Below are positions 20,528 through 31,207 of a stretch of DNA of 64,000 nt, in pieces. The stretch is from Caenimonas koreensis DSM 17982. GTDB lineage: Bacteria; Pseudomonadota; Gammaproteobacteria; Burkholderiales; Burkholderiaceae_C. The notes beneath the pieces were generated by a model. It ran no database searches, had not been told where the DNA came from, and saw only the letters and a program-made list of their open reading frames with translations. A program made the position numbers and the translations under genes. The stretch's first letter is position 1, and each line of letters begins with the position of its first letter. The stretch is from NCBI RefSeq assembly GCF_009646335.1, contig NZ_WJBU01000005.1, positions 272,941-336,940 of the forward strand, written 5' to 3'.

Positions 20528-21117
20528 AAGATGCGAGCATTGGGTTCTATTGCTTCAGCTTTGCGAGTTTCTCGATCGAAGTACGCGTCGATGTGCAATC
20601 GTCTGTAGATTTAACAAAACGATTTGATCATCATGGCCCTGACTTTGTGTTTGCCGTTGCAGAGATATGGCTGCATCAGGAAGGGCTAACGCATCTCATT
20701 ATTCCCGCAACTCACCCGGGGAATTTTTTAGAAAACTTGAGGGACTTGGAAAAGCTCGTAATAGGTCCCCCATCCGTTGTAGGTATTGAGGGGCTCATCC
20801 CTTGTGGTGGATGGTGTTCGTGGATGGCCGCGTACTGGGATCGAGTCGAAAACGAGTGCAATACGGCCGATGACGAAAAACTGTATGACCTTCTGATTCC
20901 CTTGTCGTTTGTCGAAAGTAGAGTTGGTCATATTGCCGTGTACATGTATGGTGGCAAGAAGATATTTGAAGTGGCCACTCGTCTAGGTGAACATGAAGGA
21001 CTTCACACGGTCAGCGTCTGGTCGCAATTCAATTCAGATGCTTTAGGGAATGAAATTGCGCATTTGGAGAAGGTCATCGCTGCGGATATTCGTGGTGCGA
21101 TAAAGAGGCAGCCGTAG
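20524..21117 (+). CDS. Candidate immunity protein for the RHS toxin
   Basis: This 197-residue protein belongs to no family that I recognise. The start ATG at 20524 overlaps the RHS stop (ATGA), the usual toxin-immunity arrangement. The protein has no signal peptide or membrane segment. It contains an aromatic N-terminal part (FYCFSFASFSIEVRVDV), a central GLIPCGGWCSWMAAYW segment and a C-terminal helical region. Its base composition is clearly more AT-rich than the flanking chromosome, in line with horizontal acquisition of the tip-immunity pair. The role is inferred only from position. Confidence 0.6.
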   Translation: MKDASIGFYCFSFASFSIEVRVDVQSSVDLTKRFDHHGPDFVFAVAEIWLHQEGLTHLIIPATHPGNFLENLRDLEKLVIGPPSVVGIEGLIPCGGWCSWMAAYWDRVENECNTADDEKLYDLLIPLSFVESRVGHIAVYMYGGKKIFEVATRLGEHEGLHTVSVWSQFNSDALGNEIAHLEKVIAADIRGAIKRQP

Positions 21118-21198
21118 TAGGTGCCAACGTCCGCGTTCTTCTCTCGCAATCTATAAAGGGCCACCTGCAGCCCGTACCAGCCGCCTAAAGCTGAGAGT

Positions 21199-21262
21199 GA
21201 AGAATTGTGAAGAATTGGGGTCAGAGTCCGATTTCGAAGAATTGGGGTCAGAGTCCGATTTC
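21199..21262 (+). repeat. 27-bp tandem direct repeat (GGGGTCAGAGTCCGATTTC type)
   Basis: Two exact 27-bp copies (21209-21235 and 21236-21262), each starting GAAGAATTGGGGTCAGAGTC, stand head to tail, preceded by a partial copy (GAAGAATTG, 21199-21207). The GGGGTCAGAGTCCGATTT core resembles a sequence scattered through many proteobacterial genomes, often near REP-associated transposases. No such transposase is present here. Confidence 0.75.
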
Positions 21263-21332
21263 GCTCTTGGGTCAGCGAATCCGGCAACAGGCAAGCCGAC
21301 AAAGCCAGCCGTCCCAGGTAGAAAGATAACTT

Positions 21333-21614
21333 ATGACATCTCCCACTCATTGCTGTGCAGCAATGGCAGCAGCGATTGCTGACCCGACCGTGCCCGTGCA
21401 CTTCGTTCCGAAATTCAGGGAATATGGAATCCAAGTGCTTGATGGTGGCACGAGCTTTCACGAGCTGCACTTTTGCCCATGGTGTGGCACTCGATTGCCA
21501 TCGTCGCTACGGGACAAGTGGTTTGATGATTTGGAGCGAGCAGGTATTGATCCGACAGAAATCGAATCCATCCCCGATAAGTATTCAGATCACCGCTGGT
21601 ATTCAGAGTCGTAA
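21333..21614 (+). CDS. DUF6980-like small cysteine-rich protein
   Basis: This 93-residue protein has an N-terminal HCC motif (residues 6-8), then VPKFREYGIQVLDGGTSF, FCPWCGTRLPSSLRDKWFD and a tail ending WYSES. The HCC plus CPWC pattern suggests a zinc-binding ribbon. From memory this matches the DUF6980 family of orphan proteins often found beside polymorphic toxins, where immunity is suspected but unproven. The start has no strong ribosome site; another Met lies at residue 11. It lies about 215 bases downstream of the RHS immunity candidate and may be an orphan immunity gene. Confidence 0.65.
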   Translation: MTSPTHCCAAMAAAIADPTVPVHFVPKFREYGIQVLDGGTSFHELHFCPWCGTRLPSSLRDKWFDDLERAGIDPTEIESIPDKYSDHRWYSES

Positions 21615-21694
21615 CCTTGTTGAGCAGGCAGAAGGTATATCTAAAAAAACTGAGCTTGCCCCTATTTCACGTATCCCTTAACCGAGACAGTTCA

Positions 21695-21832
21695 GCGGAC
21701 TGACCTTGCCCCCCCTTTCGCGGACACCTTCACTCTAGGAAGAAGGTGTTCCACAGGGCCAATCGCAAGACGCCCTATCCGGCATAGTTCGGGAACAGCT
21801 CGTCGAGCTGGCGCAAGTCGATCAACTCGACC
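21695..21832 (+). pseudogene. Remnant of an IS3-family element (left end and start of OrfA)
   Basis: A terminus-like TGACCTTGCCCCCC is followed by CGGACACCTTC and AGAAGGTGTTCC, typical of the upstream end of some IS3-family elements. From 21755 the frame reads R-A-N-R-K-T-P-Y-P-A and then TAG. After a one-base shift it continues as E-Q-L-V-E-L-A-Q-V-D. This resembles the start of IS3-family OrfA proteins (ANRKTPYPAEFREQ-type) carrying a nonsense change and a frameshift. The remainder of the element is absent, since the flavoprotein gene ends immediately next to it at 21833. Confidence 0.65.
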
Positions 21833-24238
21833 CTAAACGGGCGGCCAGCGATCATGCAGTGTCACTGCATGGTCCTGGCCCCACAGCTTGATCTGCGCGG
21901 GCGTCCCTGCATGCGGCTCGTTCGCGCATGCGCCACGCACGTAGCCGAGCGCAACGCATGCGCCCGCGAGCGGGCTGTAGCCGACCGATGAAATCTCGCC
22001 AACGGGTTGGCCATTCATCATGATCGTCTCGCCGCCCCATGCGTACACATCGGGCGGCAACAGCAGCGTCACGAGCTTCTTGCGCAAGGGCTGGCCCTGG
22101 CTGGCGCGCAAGGCCTCGCGGCCGATGAAGGGCGCGGCCTTGTCGAGCTTCACGCTGAACGCAAGGCCTGCTTCCCACGGCGATTCATCCGGCCCGAGTT
22201 CAGCACCCCAGGCGCGCCGGCCCTGTTCGACACGCAGTGCGTCCAGCGCGTAGTAGCCCGCATCGCGCAGGCCCAGATCAGCGCCCGCTTCGCATAGCGC
22301 GAGGTACACATGCCGCGCCATCTCAACGGGCACATACAGCTCGAACCCCGGCCCGCCCACATAGCTCATGCGCGCAGCGCGCACGCGTGCGAGGCCCAAG
22401 TCGATCTCTTTCGTCCATGAAAACTTCAGGCCCTGTGGTGACAAGTCATCGGGGCTCACGCGTGCGAGCAACTCGCGCGCGTTCGGGCCCATCACGCCGA
22501 ACACGCAGTACATCGGCGACACGTCAGTGAGGAAGGCGTGTTCGCCTGCAGTGATGTGGCGATGGATCCAGTCCGCATCACGCGTGGCCTGCGCAGAGCC
22601 GGTGATGATGAGGAAGCGGTCTGCCGCGAGCCGCATCACCGTTAGGTCGCTCTCGAGGCCGCCGCGCTCGTTGAGCATCGGCGTATAGACCATGCGGTTG
22701 AGTGCAACGTCCATCTCGTTCGCGCACAGGCGCTGCAGCACGGCCAGCGCATCGTTGCCTTGCAGCAGCAGTTTTGAAAACGAGGTCTGGTCGTAGATCG
22801 CAACGGCTTCGCGTGTGGCGCGTTGCTCTTCAATCATCCATGGCAACCAGCCAGGCGTGGCAAGTGTGTGGTCGGGTCGCGTCGCGCCTTCTGGCCGGAA
22901 GTAATTCGCTCGCTCCCAGCCGTTCTTGCTGCCGAACTCTGCGCCCTTGGCCGCAAGCAAGTCATAGAGCGGCGACGTGCGCAGTGGTCGCGCCGTCTCC
23001 AGCTCCTGCCGCGGCCAGCGCATCGCATAGTGCAGGCCCAGCGTCTCGCCGGTGCGCTCGGCCAGTGCCTTGCGATTGCCGGTGAATGGCGCAAAGCGGC
23101 GAATGTCCACTTCCCACACGTCGGTGCTCGGCTCGCCACCTGCAATCCATTCCGCCATCAGCCGCCCTGCGCCGCCGCTGTTCGCAATGCCTGCGGAATT
23201 GAAGCCTGCGCACACAAAATAATTGCGCAGCTCCGGCGCCTCGCCGAGGATAAAGTTGCCGTCGGGCGTGAAGCTCTCGGGGCCGTTGAGCAGCATCTTC
23301 ACTTCCGCCGTCTGGAGGCAGGGTGTGCGATGCATCGCGTTGTTCATCAAAATCTCGAATTGGTCCCAGTCTTCGTCGAGCAACTGGAACTGGAAGCTGC
23401 CCGGTATCGGATCAACCTTCCACGGCTTGGCCTTCGGCTCGAAGCCGCCCATCACCAGCCCGCCCACTTCTTCCTTGTAGTAGATGAAGCCATCAGGGTC
23501 GCGCATCACGGGCAGCATCGGATGCACGCCGGGAATCTGCCCTGTGACGATGTAGAAATGCTCTGCTGAAAACAGCGGAACGTTCACGCCCGCCAGTGCG
23601 CCGAACTGCCGCGCCCACTGGCCGCCGCAGTTCACCACTGTTTCGCACTTCACGTCGCCCTGCGCCGTGCGCACACCGGTCACGCGGCCGTTCTCTGACA
23701 ACACGCCCGTGACTTCAATGTCCTCGACGATCTTCACGCCGCGGTTGCGCGCACCCTTCGCAAGCGACATGCACAAGTCAGCCGGGTTTGCCTTGCCATC
23801 GCCGGGCAGCCACAGCGCACCTTGCAGATCGTCGATGCGAAGAATCGGGTACTTCTCCAGCGCCTCGGCAGGCGAAATCTCGTGGCACTCAACGCCGAAG
23901 GCGCGCGCCATCGCGAGCTGCTTGCGCAGCACCTGCATGCGCTCGGGCGTCTTCGCGACGTTCACGCTGCCGCATTGCTTCCATCCGGTCGCCAGCCCTG
24001 TTTCCGCTTCGAGCGTGGCATACAGCTCGATGCCGTATTTGCTCATCTGCGTCATCGAGCGGTTGGGCCGCATCTGCCCCACCAGGCCCGCCGCGTGCCA
24101 CGTCGTGCCGCTGGTGAGCTTGCCCTGTTCGAGCAGCAGCACGTCGGTGATGCCCAGCTTGGCGAGGTGATACGCGACGGAGCAACCCGCGATGCCGCCG
24201 CCGACGATGACGATCCGTGCCTGGTTCACCGTCAGCAT
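21833..24238 (-). CDS. Dimethylglycine/sarcosine dehydrogenase-like flavoprotein with GcvT domain
   Basis: This 801-residue protein has the size of DMGDH/SARDH enzymes, which oxidatively demethylate N-methyl amines and pass the one-carbon unit to folate. The N-terminal FAD motif is IVIVGGGIAGCSVAYHLAK (residues 9-27). SGTTWHAAGL places His48 where mitochondrial DMGDH and SARDH bind FAD covalently. The C-terminal half (about 420-800) is a GcvT-like folate domain: YDQTSFSKLLLQGNDAL, MLNERGGLESDLTV, FELYVPVEMA and YYALDALRVEQGRRAWGAELG. It is the last gene of the minus-strand phn block, 10 bases after the methyltransferase gene. The substrate is not known; an N-methylated aminophosphonate is possible, but sarcosine or dimethylglycine is the simplest guess. 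An IS remnant abuts its 3' end. Confidence 0.85.
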   Translation of the reverse strand: MLTVNQARIVIVGGGIAGCSVAYHLAKLGITDVLLLEQGKLTSGTTWHAAGLVGQMRPNRSMTQMSKYGIELYATLEAETGLATGWKQCGSVNVAKTPERMQVLRKQLAMARAFGVECHEISPAEALEKYPILRIDDLQGALWLPGDGKANPADLCMSLAKGARNRGVKIVEDIEVTGVLSENGRVTGVRTAQGDVKCETVVNCGGQWARQFGALAGVNVPLFSAEHFYIVTGQIPGVHPMLPVMRDPDGFIYYKEEVGGLVMGGFEPKAKPWKVDPIPGSFQFQLLDEDWDQFEILMNNAMHRTPCLQTAEVKMLLNGPESFTPDGNFILGEAPELRNYFVCAGFNSAGIANSGGAGRLMAEWIAGGEPSTDVWEVDIRRFAPFTGNRKALAERTGETLGLHYAMRWPRQELETARPLRTSPLYDLLAAKGAEFGSKNGWERANYFRPEGATRPDHTLATPGWLPWMIEEQRATREAVAIYDQTSFSKLLLQGNDALAVLQRLCANEMDVALNRMVYTPMLNERGGLESDLTVMRLAADRFLIITGSAQATRDADWIHRHITAGEHAFLTDVSPMYCVFGVMGPNARELLARVSPDDLSPQGLKFSWTKEIDLGLARVRAARMSYVGGPGFELYVPVEMARHVYLALCEAGADLGLRDAGYYALDALRVEQGRRAWGAELGPDESPWEAGLAFSVKLDKAAPFIGREALRASQGQPLRKKLVTLLLPPDVYAWGGETIMMNGQPVGEISSVGYSPLAGACVALGYVRGACANEPHAGTPAQIKLWGQDHAVTLHDRWPPV

Positions 24239-24248
24239 CGCGTGCCTC

Positions 24249-25007
24249 TTATGGTTTGGGTTGCTTCAGGGCAGCGAGCTCGGCCTGCGTGGCTGCGAGT
24301 TGCTGCATCATCGCGTCGATGCGGTAGTCGACGAAGTTGTCCCACACGTTCGGCGGAAACTGGAAGTAGCGCTTGAGCTCGATCTGCTCGCGTGCCAGGT
24401 AGTAGCGATTGACGGCGTCGAAGTAAACGAACTCGTAGCCGCGCTCCAGCAGCAGCGGCTCCCAGCCTGCGTAGTTGGGAATCGGCCTGCCCGGCAGCAC
24501 GCTCTCGAGCATGATGAGCCAGGGGCGGTGCTTGTTCAGGTCGATGCCTTCGAGCACTGCTTTCTCCGCACCTTCCACGTCGATGCTGATGACATGAATC
24601 GGGCCCTGCGGGCGGTGCTTGGCTAGCACTTCATCGAGCGTGACCATCGGCACCGTGACGGATGTGGCGGGCACGCCCAGCGCCTGGAAGTCGCGCACCG
24701 TCTCGGCGGAAGTGGTTGCGTTCTGCGAGCGGCCTTCAAACTGGAAGAACGTCACGTTGCCGCTGGTGTTGCCCGCTGCCGCAGCAATGTAGATGTCGTT
24801 GCGGCGAAACCGCGCCCAGTCGGGCGCGCATTCGGGCAGCGGCTCGATCGCGATGCCGCGCCAGCCCCGCTTGTACAAACCGTAGGTGTTGCTGTCGATC
24901 ACCGGGTAGTGCGCCCCGACATCGACGAAAAAGCCCTGGGCGATGTTGCCGAACACGCGGTTCAGGTAAACATCTTCGAAGTTGCGCGTGTACGAGACGA
25001 ATGCCAT
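24249..25007 (-). CDS. FkbM family SAM-dependent methyltransferase
   Basis: This 252-residue protein contains the FkbM pattern: QGFFVDVGAHYPVIDSNTYGLYKRGWRGIAIEPLP (residues about 24-58; motif I is DVGAHYP and the acidic loop is IEPLP), then IHVISIDVEGAEKAVLEGIDL and RPWLIMLESVLPG. Such enzymes methylate hydroxyls on sugars or small molecules; the acceptor is unknown. The C-terminus is a short helix rich in Ala/Gln. The Met at 25007 is used; the long frame upstream is a shadow of the transporter gene. It lies 29 bases after the EamA gene and 10 bases before the flavoprotein, so it is probably in the phn transcript, which is unusual. Confidence 0.82.
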   Translation of the reverse strand: MAFVSYTRNFEDVYLNRVFGNIAQGFFVDVGAHYPVIDSNTYGLYKRGWRGIAIEPLPECAPDWARFRRNDIYIAAAAGNTSGNVTFFQFEGRSQNATTSAETVRDFQALGVPATSVTVPMVTLDEVLAKHRPQGPIHVISIDVEGAEKAVLEGIDLNKHRPWLIMLESVLPGRPIPNYAGWEPLLLERGYEFVYFDAVNRYYLAREQIELKRYFQFPPNVWDNFVDYRIDAMMQQLAATQAELAALKQPKP

Positions 25008-25036
25008 GAATTTCAGTATATCGACGGTTGGCCAAA

Positions 25037-25882
25037 TTACCCCATTCGCAGCGCCATCACGCCCGCCACGATCGTTGCCGTGCCGATGGCGCGGCGCACG
25101 TTGAAGGCCTCCTTGAGGAACACGACGCCAAGAAGCGCCGCGAACAGCACCGACGTTTCGCGCAGCGCGGCGATGGTGGCGACGGGCGCACGCGTCATCG
25201 CCCACAGTGCAATGCCGTAGGAGCCAAACGACGCGAGTGCCGCCATCGAGGCCACGGGCCACCTGGCTTTTGCATAGGGAATGGCGACGCGCGGACCACG
25301 TCGCATGAACACAAGAATCGCAAAGGGCCAGCCGTCGAGCACGAACAGCGTTGCGACATATTGCAGCGCGTGACCGCTGGCACGCACACCCAGCCCATCG
25401 ACCACCGTGTAGAGCGCAATCACCACGGCATTGGCCAGCGCAAAACCAACCGCGCGGGGCGAATCGAGCGCGTGGCGCGACAAGCCCAGCGTGAGCACAC
25501 CACAGCTCACGCCCAACACGCCCGCCCACGCGAGCGGCGACAGCGTTTCACCGAGCGTGAATGAGGCCGACAAAGCAACGAGCAGCGGCGCCGTGCCGCG
25601 CATCAGCGGATACGTCAGGCCGAGATCGCCGTGGTTGTAGGCACCGGTGAGGGCAATGTAGTACGCGATATGGATGGTGAGCGAGGCGATCACATACGGC
25701 CACGCCTCGGCGGGCGGCCAGCCGACAACCAGAACCAGCGGGATGGCAAGCACCGAGCCCGCGAGGTGAATCACCGCCGTATCGAGCGCCTTGTCACTGC
25801 TTGACTTGACGAGCGCGTTCCAGCTTGCGTGCAGCAACGCGCCAAACAACACCGCCCCGACAAGGGGCCAGGTCAGGGTCAT
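25037..25882 (-). CDS. EamA/DMT-family membrane transporter
   Basis: This 281-residue inner-membrane protein has about ten hydrophobic helices in two halves, as in drug/metabolite transporters. Landmarks are LLHASWNALVKSSSDK near residue 20, LTYPLMRGTAPLLVALSASFTLGE near 95 and the second-half ETSVLFAALLGVVFLKE near 240. These carriers move small metabolites, commonly by export. The start ATG at 25882 overlaps the stop of the HD-oxygenase gene (ATGA), placing it firmly in the phn operon. A longer upstream frame lies within that gene. Substrate unknown; a pathway intermediate or a phosphonate are possibilities. Confidence 0.8.
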   Translation of the reverse strand: MTLTWPLVGAVLFGALLHASWNALVKSSSDKALDTAVIHLAGSVLAIPLVLVVGWPPAEAWPYVIASLTIHIAYYIALTGAYNHGDLGLTYPLMRGTAPLLVALSASFTLGETLSPLAWAGVLGVSCGVLTLGLSRHALDSPRAVGFALANAVVIALYTVVDGLGVRASGHALQYVATLFVLDGWPFAILVFMRRGPRVAIPYAKARWPVASMAALASFGSYGIALWAMTRAPVATIAALRETSVLFAALLGVVFLKEAFNVRRAIGTATIVAGVMALRMG

Positions 25883-26445
25883 GCGCCAGCCGGCGTGGAT
25901 GACAGCGAGCAGCGCGCCGCCCGTTGCAGGAAGTGCGCAAGCGCCGGCGTCTGCAAACCCTGCACCTTGGCCATGTCGTCCCACACGCGCAGTTGCACGG
26001 CCCGCAACGCGCCCTCCTGGCCGATGAAGGACTGCGCCTGCCCTTCGGTGTAGATGCCGCCTTGCAATGCAAGCGAGCGCTTAGAGTCTTCGGACAATGC
26101 TGCGAAGTAGCCCGGCTGCACAGCGCACAGGTAGCGCTTGGCATCGACATGCAGCCGGATCGGGTCGATCACGTTCGCGCCGAACTGCCCGCGCAGGAAT
26201 GGCAGCGCACGGTATTGATGGATGTCGTCGATGCCCTGCATCGAAGGCGTGCCGCCCAGGTCGTGCAGCAGGTGCCCCAGGTCATGAAGAAGCGCCGCGG
26301 TCACCAGCGCGTCGTCGGCACCGGCGTCCTCGGCCAGCTTGGCGCTTTGCAATGCGTGTTCGAGTTGTGTCACGTCTTCGCCGCTGTAGCGTTCACCGCC
26401 GCGCTGCGCAAAGAGCTGTTCAATGTCGTGAAGGGTCAGTGCCAC
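25879..26445 (-). CDS. phnZ: Phosphonate-operon HD-domain oxygenase (PhnZ-like)
   Basis: This 188-residue HD-domain protein resembles the phosphonate-degradation HD family that includes PhnZ, a di-iron oxygenase cleaving (R)-2-amino-1-hydroxyethylphosphonate to glycine and phosphate. It shows RYSGEDVTQLEHALQSAKLAE (part of the family signature), metal site ALLHDLGHLLHD (HD at about 53), a later IDDIHQYRALPFL and the strong signature LHVDAKRYLCAVQPGY. Relatives usually read DxRHE where this one reads DDIHQ; the histidine is kept. The 2-oxoglutarate dioxygenase partner that makes the PhnZ substrate is not in the window, so its natural substrate is open. Gene overlaps: none upstream (19-base gap to phnY), ATGA downstream with the transporter. 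Confidence 0.82.
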   Translation of the reverse strand: MALTLHDIEQLFAQRGGERYSGEDVTQLEHALQSAKLAEDAGADDALVTAALLHDLGHLLHDLGGTPSMQGIDDIHQYRALPFLRGQFGANVIDPIRLHVDAKRYLCAVQPGYFAALSEDSKRSLALQGGIYTEGQAQSFIGQEGALRAVQLRVWDDMAKVQGLQTPALAHFLQRAARCSLSSTPAGA

Positions 26446-26464
26446 GGCAGCGCGTCCCAGGAGC

Positions 26465-29844
<3,380 letters not shown>

Positions 29845-29869
29845 GCTCGCAATTAGAGCAGCAAATGCC

Positions 29870-29885
29870 AGATTGTCAACAATCT
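29870..29885. promoter_or_regulatory. Candidate regulator operator between phnR and phnS
   Basis: An inverted repeat AGATTG-TCAA-CAATCT contains TTGT-CA-ACAA, which resembles FadR-subfamily GntR sites (T-GT-N-AC-A). Read on the minus strand it contains TTGACA (29879-29874), a likely -35 for phnR with a TAATTG-like -10 about 18 bases on. It also lies 12 bases upstream of the plus-strand -35. Confidence 0.5.
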
Positions 29886-29896
29886 GCAAAAAACAA

Positions 29897-29925
29897 TTGA
29901 CATGAACGGTAGCTCAGCGTCAAAT
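29897..29925 (+). promoter_or_regulatory. Candidate sigma-70 promoter of the phnS operon
   Basis: TTGACA (29897-29902), 17 bases, then TCAAAT (29920-29925). The perfect -35 and optimal spacing make this the best promoter candidate in the gap; the -10 matches four of six positions. It leaves a leader of about 115 bases before phnS. Confidence 0.5.
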
Positions 29926-30047
29926 GATTTTCGAAGAGCCAAAGACGGGCGCGGACTACACGGGCGGGATGTTCAAGGCCCGTTGTCACAGCGCTGTCAC
30001 CCGGGTACCGCAATCTCGAAACCTTTTGTCCTTGAGGAGTCATCAGC

Positions 30048-31103
30048 ATGCGCATGAGTCTTGTACCGAAATCCGTGGTCCCGAAAATTCTTCTTGGCCT
30101 GAGCCTGGTGGCCAGCGCCGGCTTTGCCTTCGCGCAGAAGACGCAGCTGCTGGTTTACACGGCACTCGAAACCGACCAGATCAAGGCCTACCAGGAAGGC
30201 TTCAACAAAACCAACCCCGACATTGAAATCAAGTGGGTGCGTGATTCGACGGGCGTCATCACCGCCAAGCTGCTGGCCGAGAAGAACAATCCGCAGGCCG
30301 ACGTGGTGATGGGCGTGGCAGCGTCCAGCCTTGCGCTGCTCGACAAGAACGGCATGCTCGAGCCCTATGCGCCGCTGAACCTCGACGCGATCATGAGCCA
30401 GTACCGCGACAAGCGGAAGGTGCCCGCCTGGTGGGGCATGGACGTGTGGGGCGCGACGGTGTGCTTCAACACGGTGGAAGCGGGCAAGAAGAACCTGCCC
30501 AAGCCCGAGACGTGGAAAGACCTCACCAAGCCGATCTACAAGGGCCAGATCGTGATGCCCAACCCGGCATCGAGCGGCACGGGCTACTTCGATGTGACGG
30601 CGTGGCTCACCCTGTTCGGTGACGACAAGGGCAAGGGCGGCGGCTGGAAGTTCATGGACGCGCTGCACGAGAACATTGCGCAGTACACGCACTCAGGCTC
30701 CAAGCCCTGCAACATGGCGTCGTCCGGTGAATACGTGATGGGCATCTCGTTCGAATACCGCGGCAACAGCAACAAGGCCAAGGGCGCACCGATTGATCTC
30801 GTGTTCCCGAAGGAAGGCCTCGGCTGGGACCTCGAAGCGTTCGCGATCCACAAGGGCACCAAGAAACTTGACGCTGCGAAGAAGCTCGCCGACTGGGCAT
30901 CGAGCAAAGACGCGATGCTGCTGTACGGCAAGAACTTCGCCATCACCGCGCAACCGGGCGTCGCGCCGCCGCTGGCCAACGTGCCGAAGGACTACGAGCA
31001 GCGCCTGGTCAAGATGGACTTCATCTGGGCAGCTGACAACCGTGAGCGCATCCTTGCCGAATGGATGAAGCGCTACGACTCCAAGAGCGAAGCAAGGAAG
31101 TAA
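30048..31103 (+). CDS. phnS: 2-aminoethylphosphonate ABC transporter, substrate-binding protein
   Basis: This 351-residue periplasmic protein binds 2-aminoethylphosphonate for import. The signal peptide (residues 1-30) has an Arg/Lys n-region, a hydrophobic core GLSLVASAGFAFA and cleavage near AFAQ. The mature protein is of the iron/putrescine-like type-2 binding fold: LLVYTALETDQIKAYQEGF, ADVVMGVAASSLALLDKNGML and MDVWGATVCFNT. GAGGAG eight bases upstream supports the ATG at 30048 (a second Met is two codons later). It is first in the plus-strand operon and separated from the ATPase gene by a palindromic repeat. Confidence 0.88.
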   Translation: MRMSLVPKSVVPKILLGLSLVASAGFAFAQKTQLLVYTALETDQIKAYQEGFNKTNPDIEIKWVRDSTGVITAKLLAEKNNPQADVVMGVAASSLALLDKNGMLEPYAPLNLDAIMSQYRDKRKVPAWWGMDVWGATVCFNTVEAGKKNLPKPETWKDLTKPIYKGQIVMPNPASSGTGYFDVTAWLTLFGDDKGKGGGWKFMDALHENIAQYTHSGSKPCNMASSGEYVMGISFEYRGNSNKAKGAPIDLVFPKEGLGWDLEAFAIHKGTKKLDAAKKLADWASSKDAMLLYGKNFAITAQPGVAPPLANVPKDYEQRLVKMDFIWAADNRERILAEWMKRYDSKSEARK

Positions 31104-31104
31104 A

Positions 31105-31187
31105 CCACTGTCATTGCGGGCCTGACCCGCAATCCAGTGGTGCGCCTGCAAAGCCGCTGCCGCTGGATGCCGGTTCGAGCCCGGCAT
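31105..31187. repeat. Interspersed palindromic repeat between phnS and phnT
   Basis: This is a nearly perfect hairpin: CCACTG-tc-ATTGCGGG (31105-31120), loop CCTGA, and CCCGCAAT-c-CAGTGG (31126-31140). A second hairpin follows, ATGCCGG (31167-31173), 7-base loop, CCGGCAT (31181-31187). This type is scattered through proteobacterial genomes, usually outside genes. Here it could stabilise the phnS message or lower downstream expression. Confidence 0.75.
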
Positions 31188-31207
31188 GACATCCTCTGGG
31201 TAGCCGC

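Noticed and set aside
21199..21262. A REP-associated tyrosine transposase next to the 27-bp repeat
   Set aside because: No frame in the region encodes such a transposase; only the repeat core is seen.
25008..25529. Extended start for the FkbM methyltransferase
   Set aside because: The extension overlaps the EamA gene and is low-complexity Arg/Cys-rich shadow sequence; homology begins at 25007.
31105..31187. A tRNA-like or riboswitch structure because of GGTTCGAGCC-like bases
   Set aside because: The TTCGA loop belongs to a simple interspersed hairpin; no cloverleaf or acceptor stem can be formed around it.
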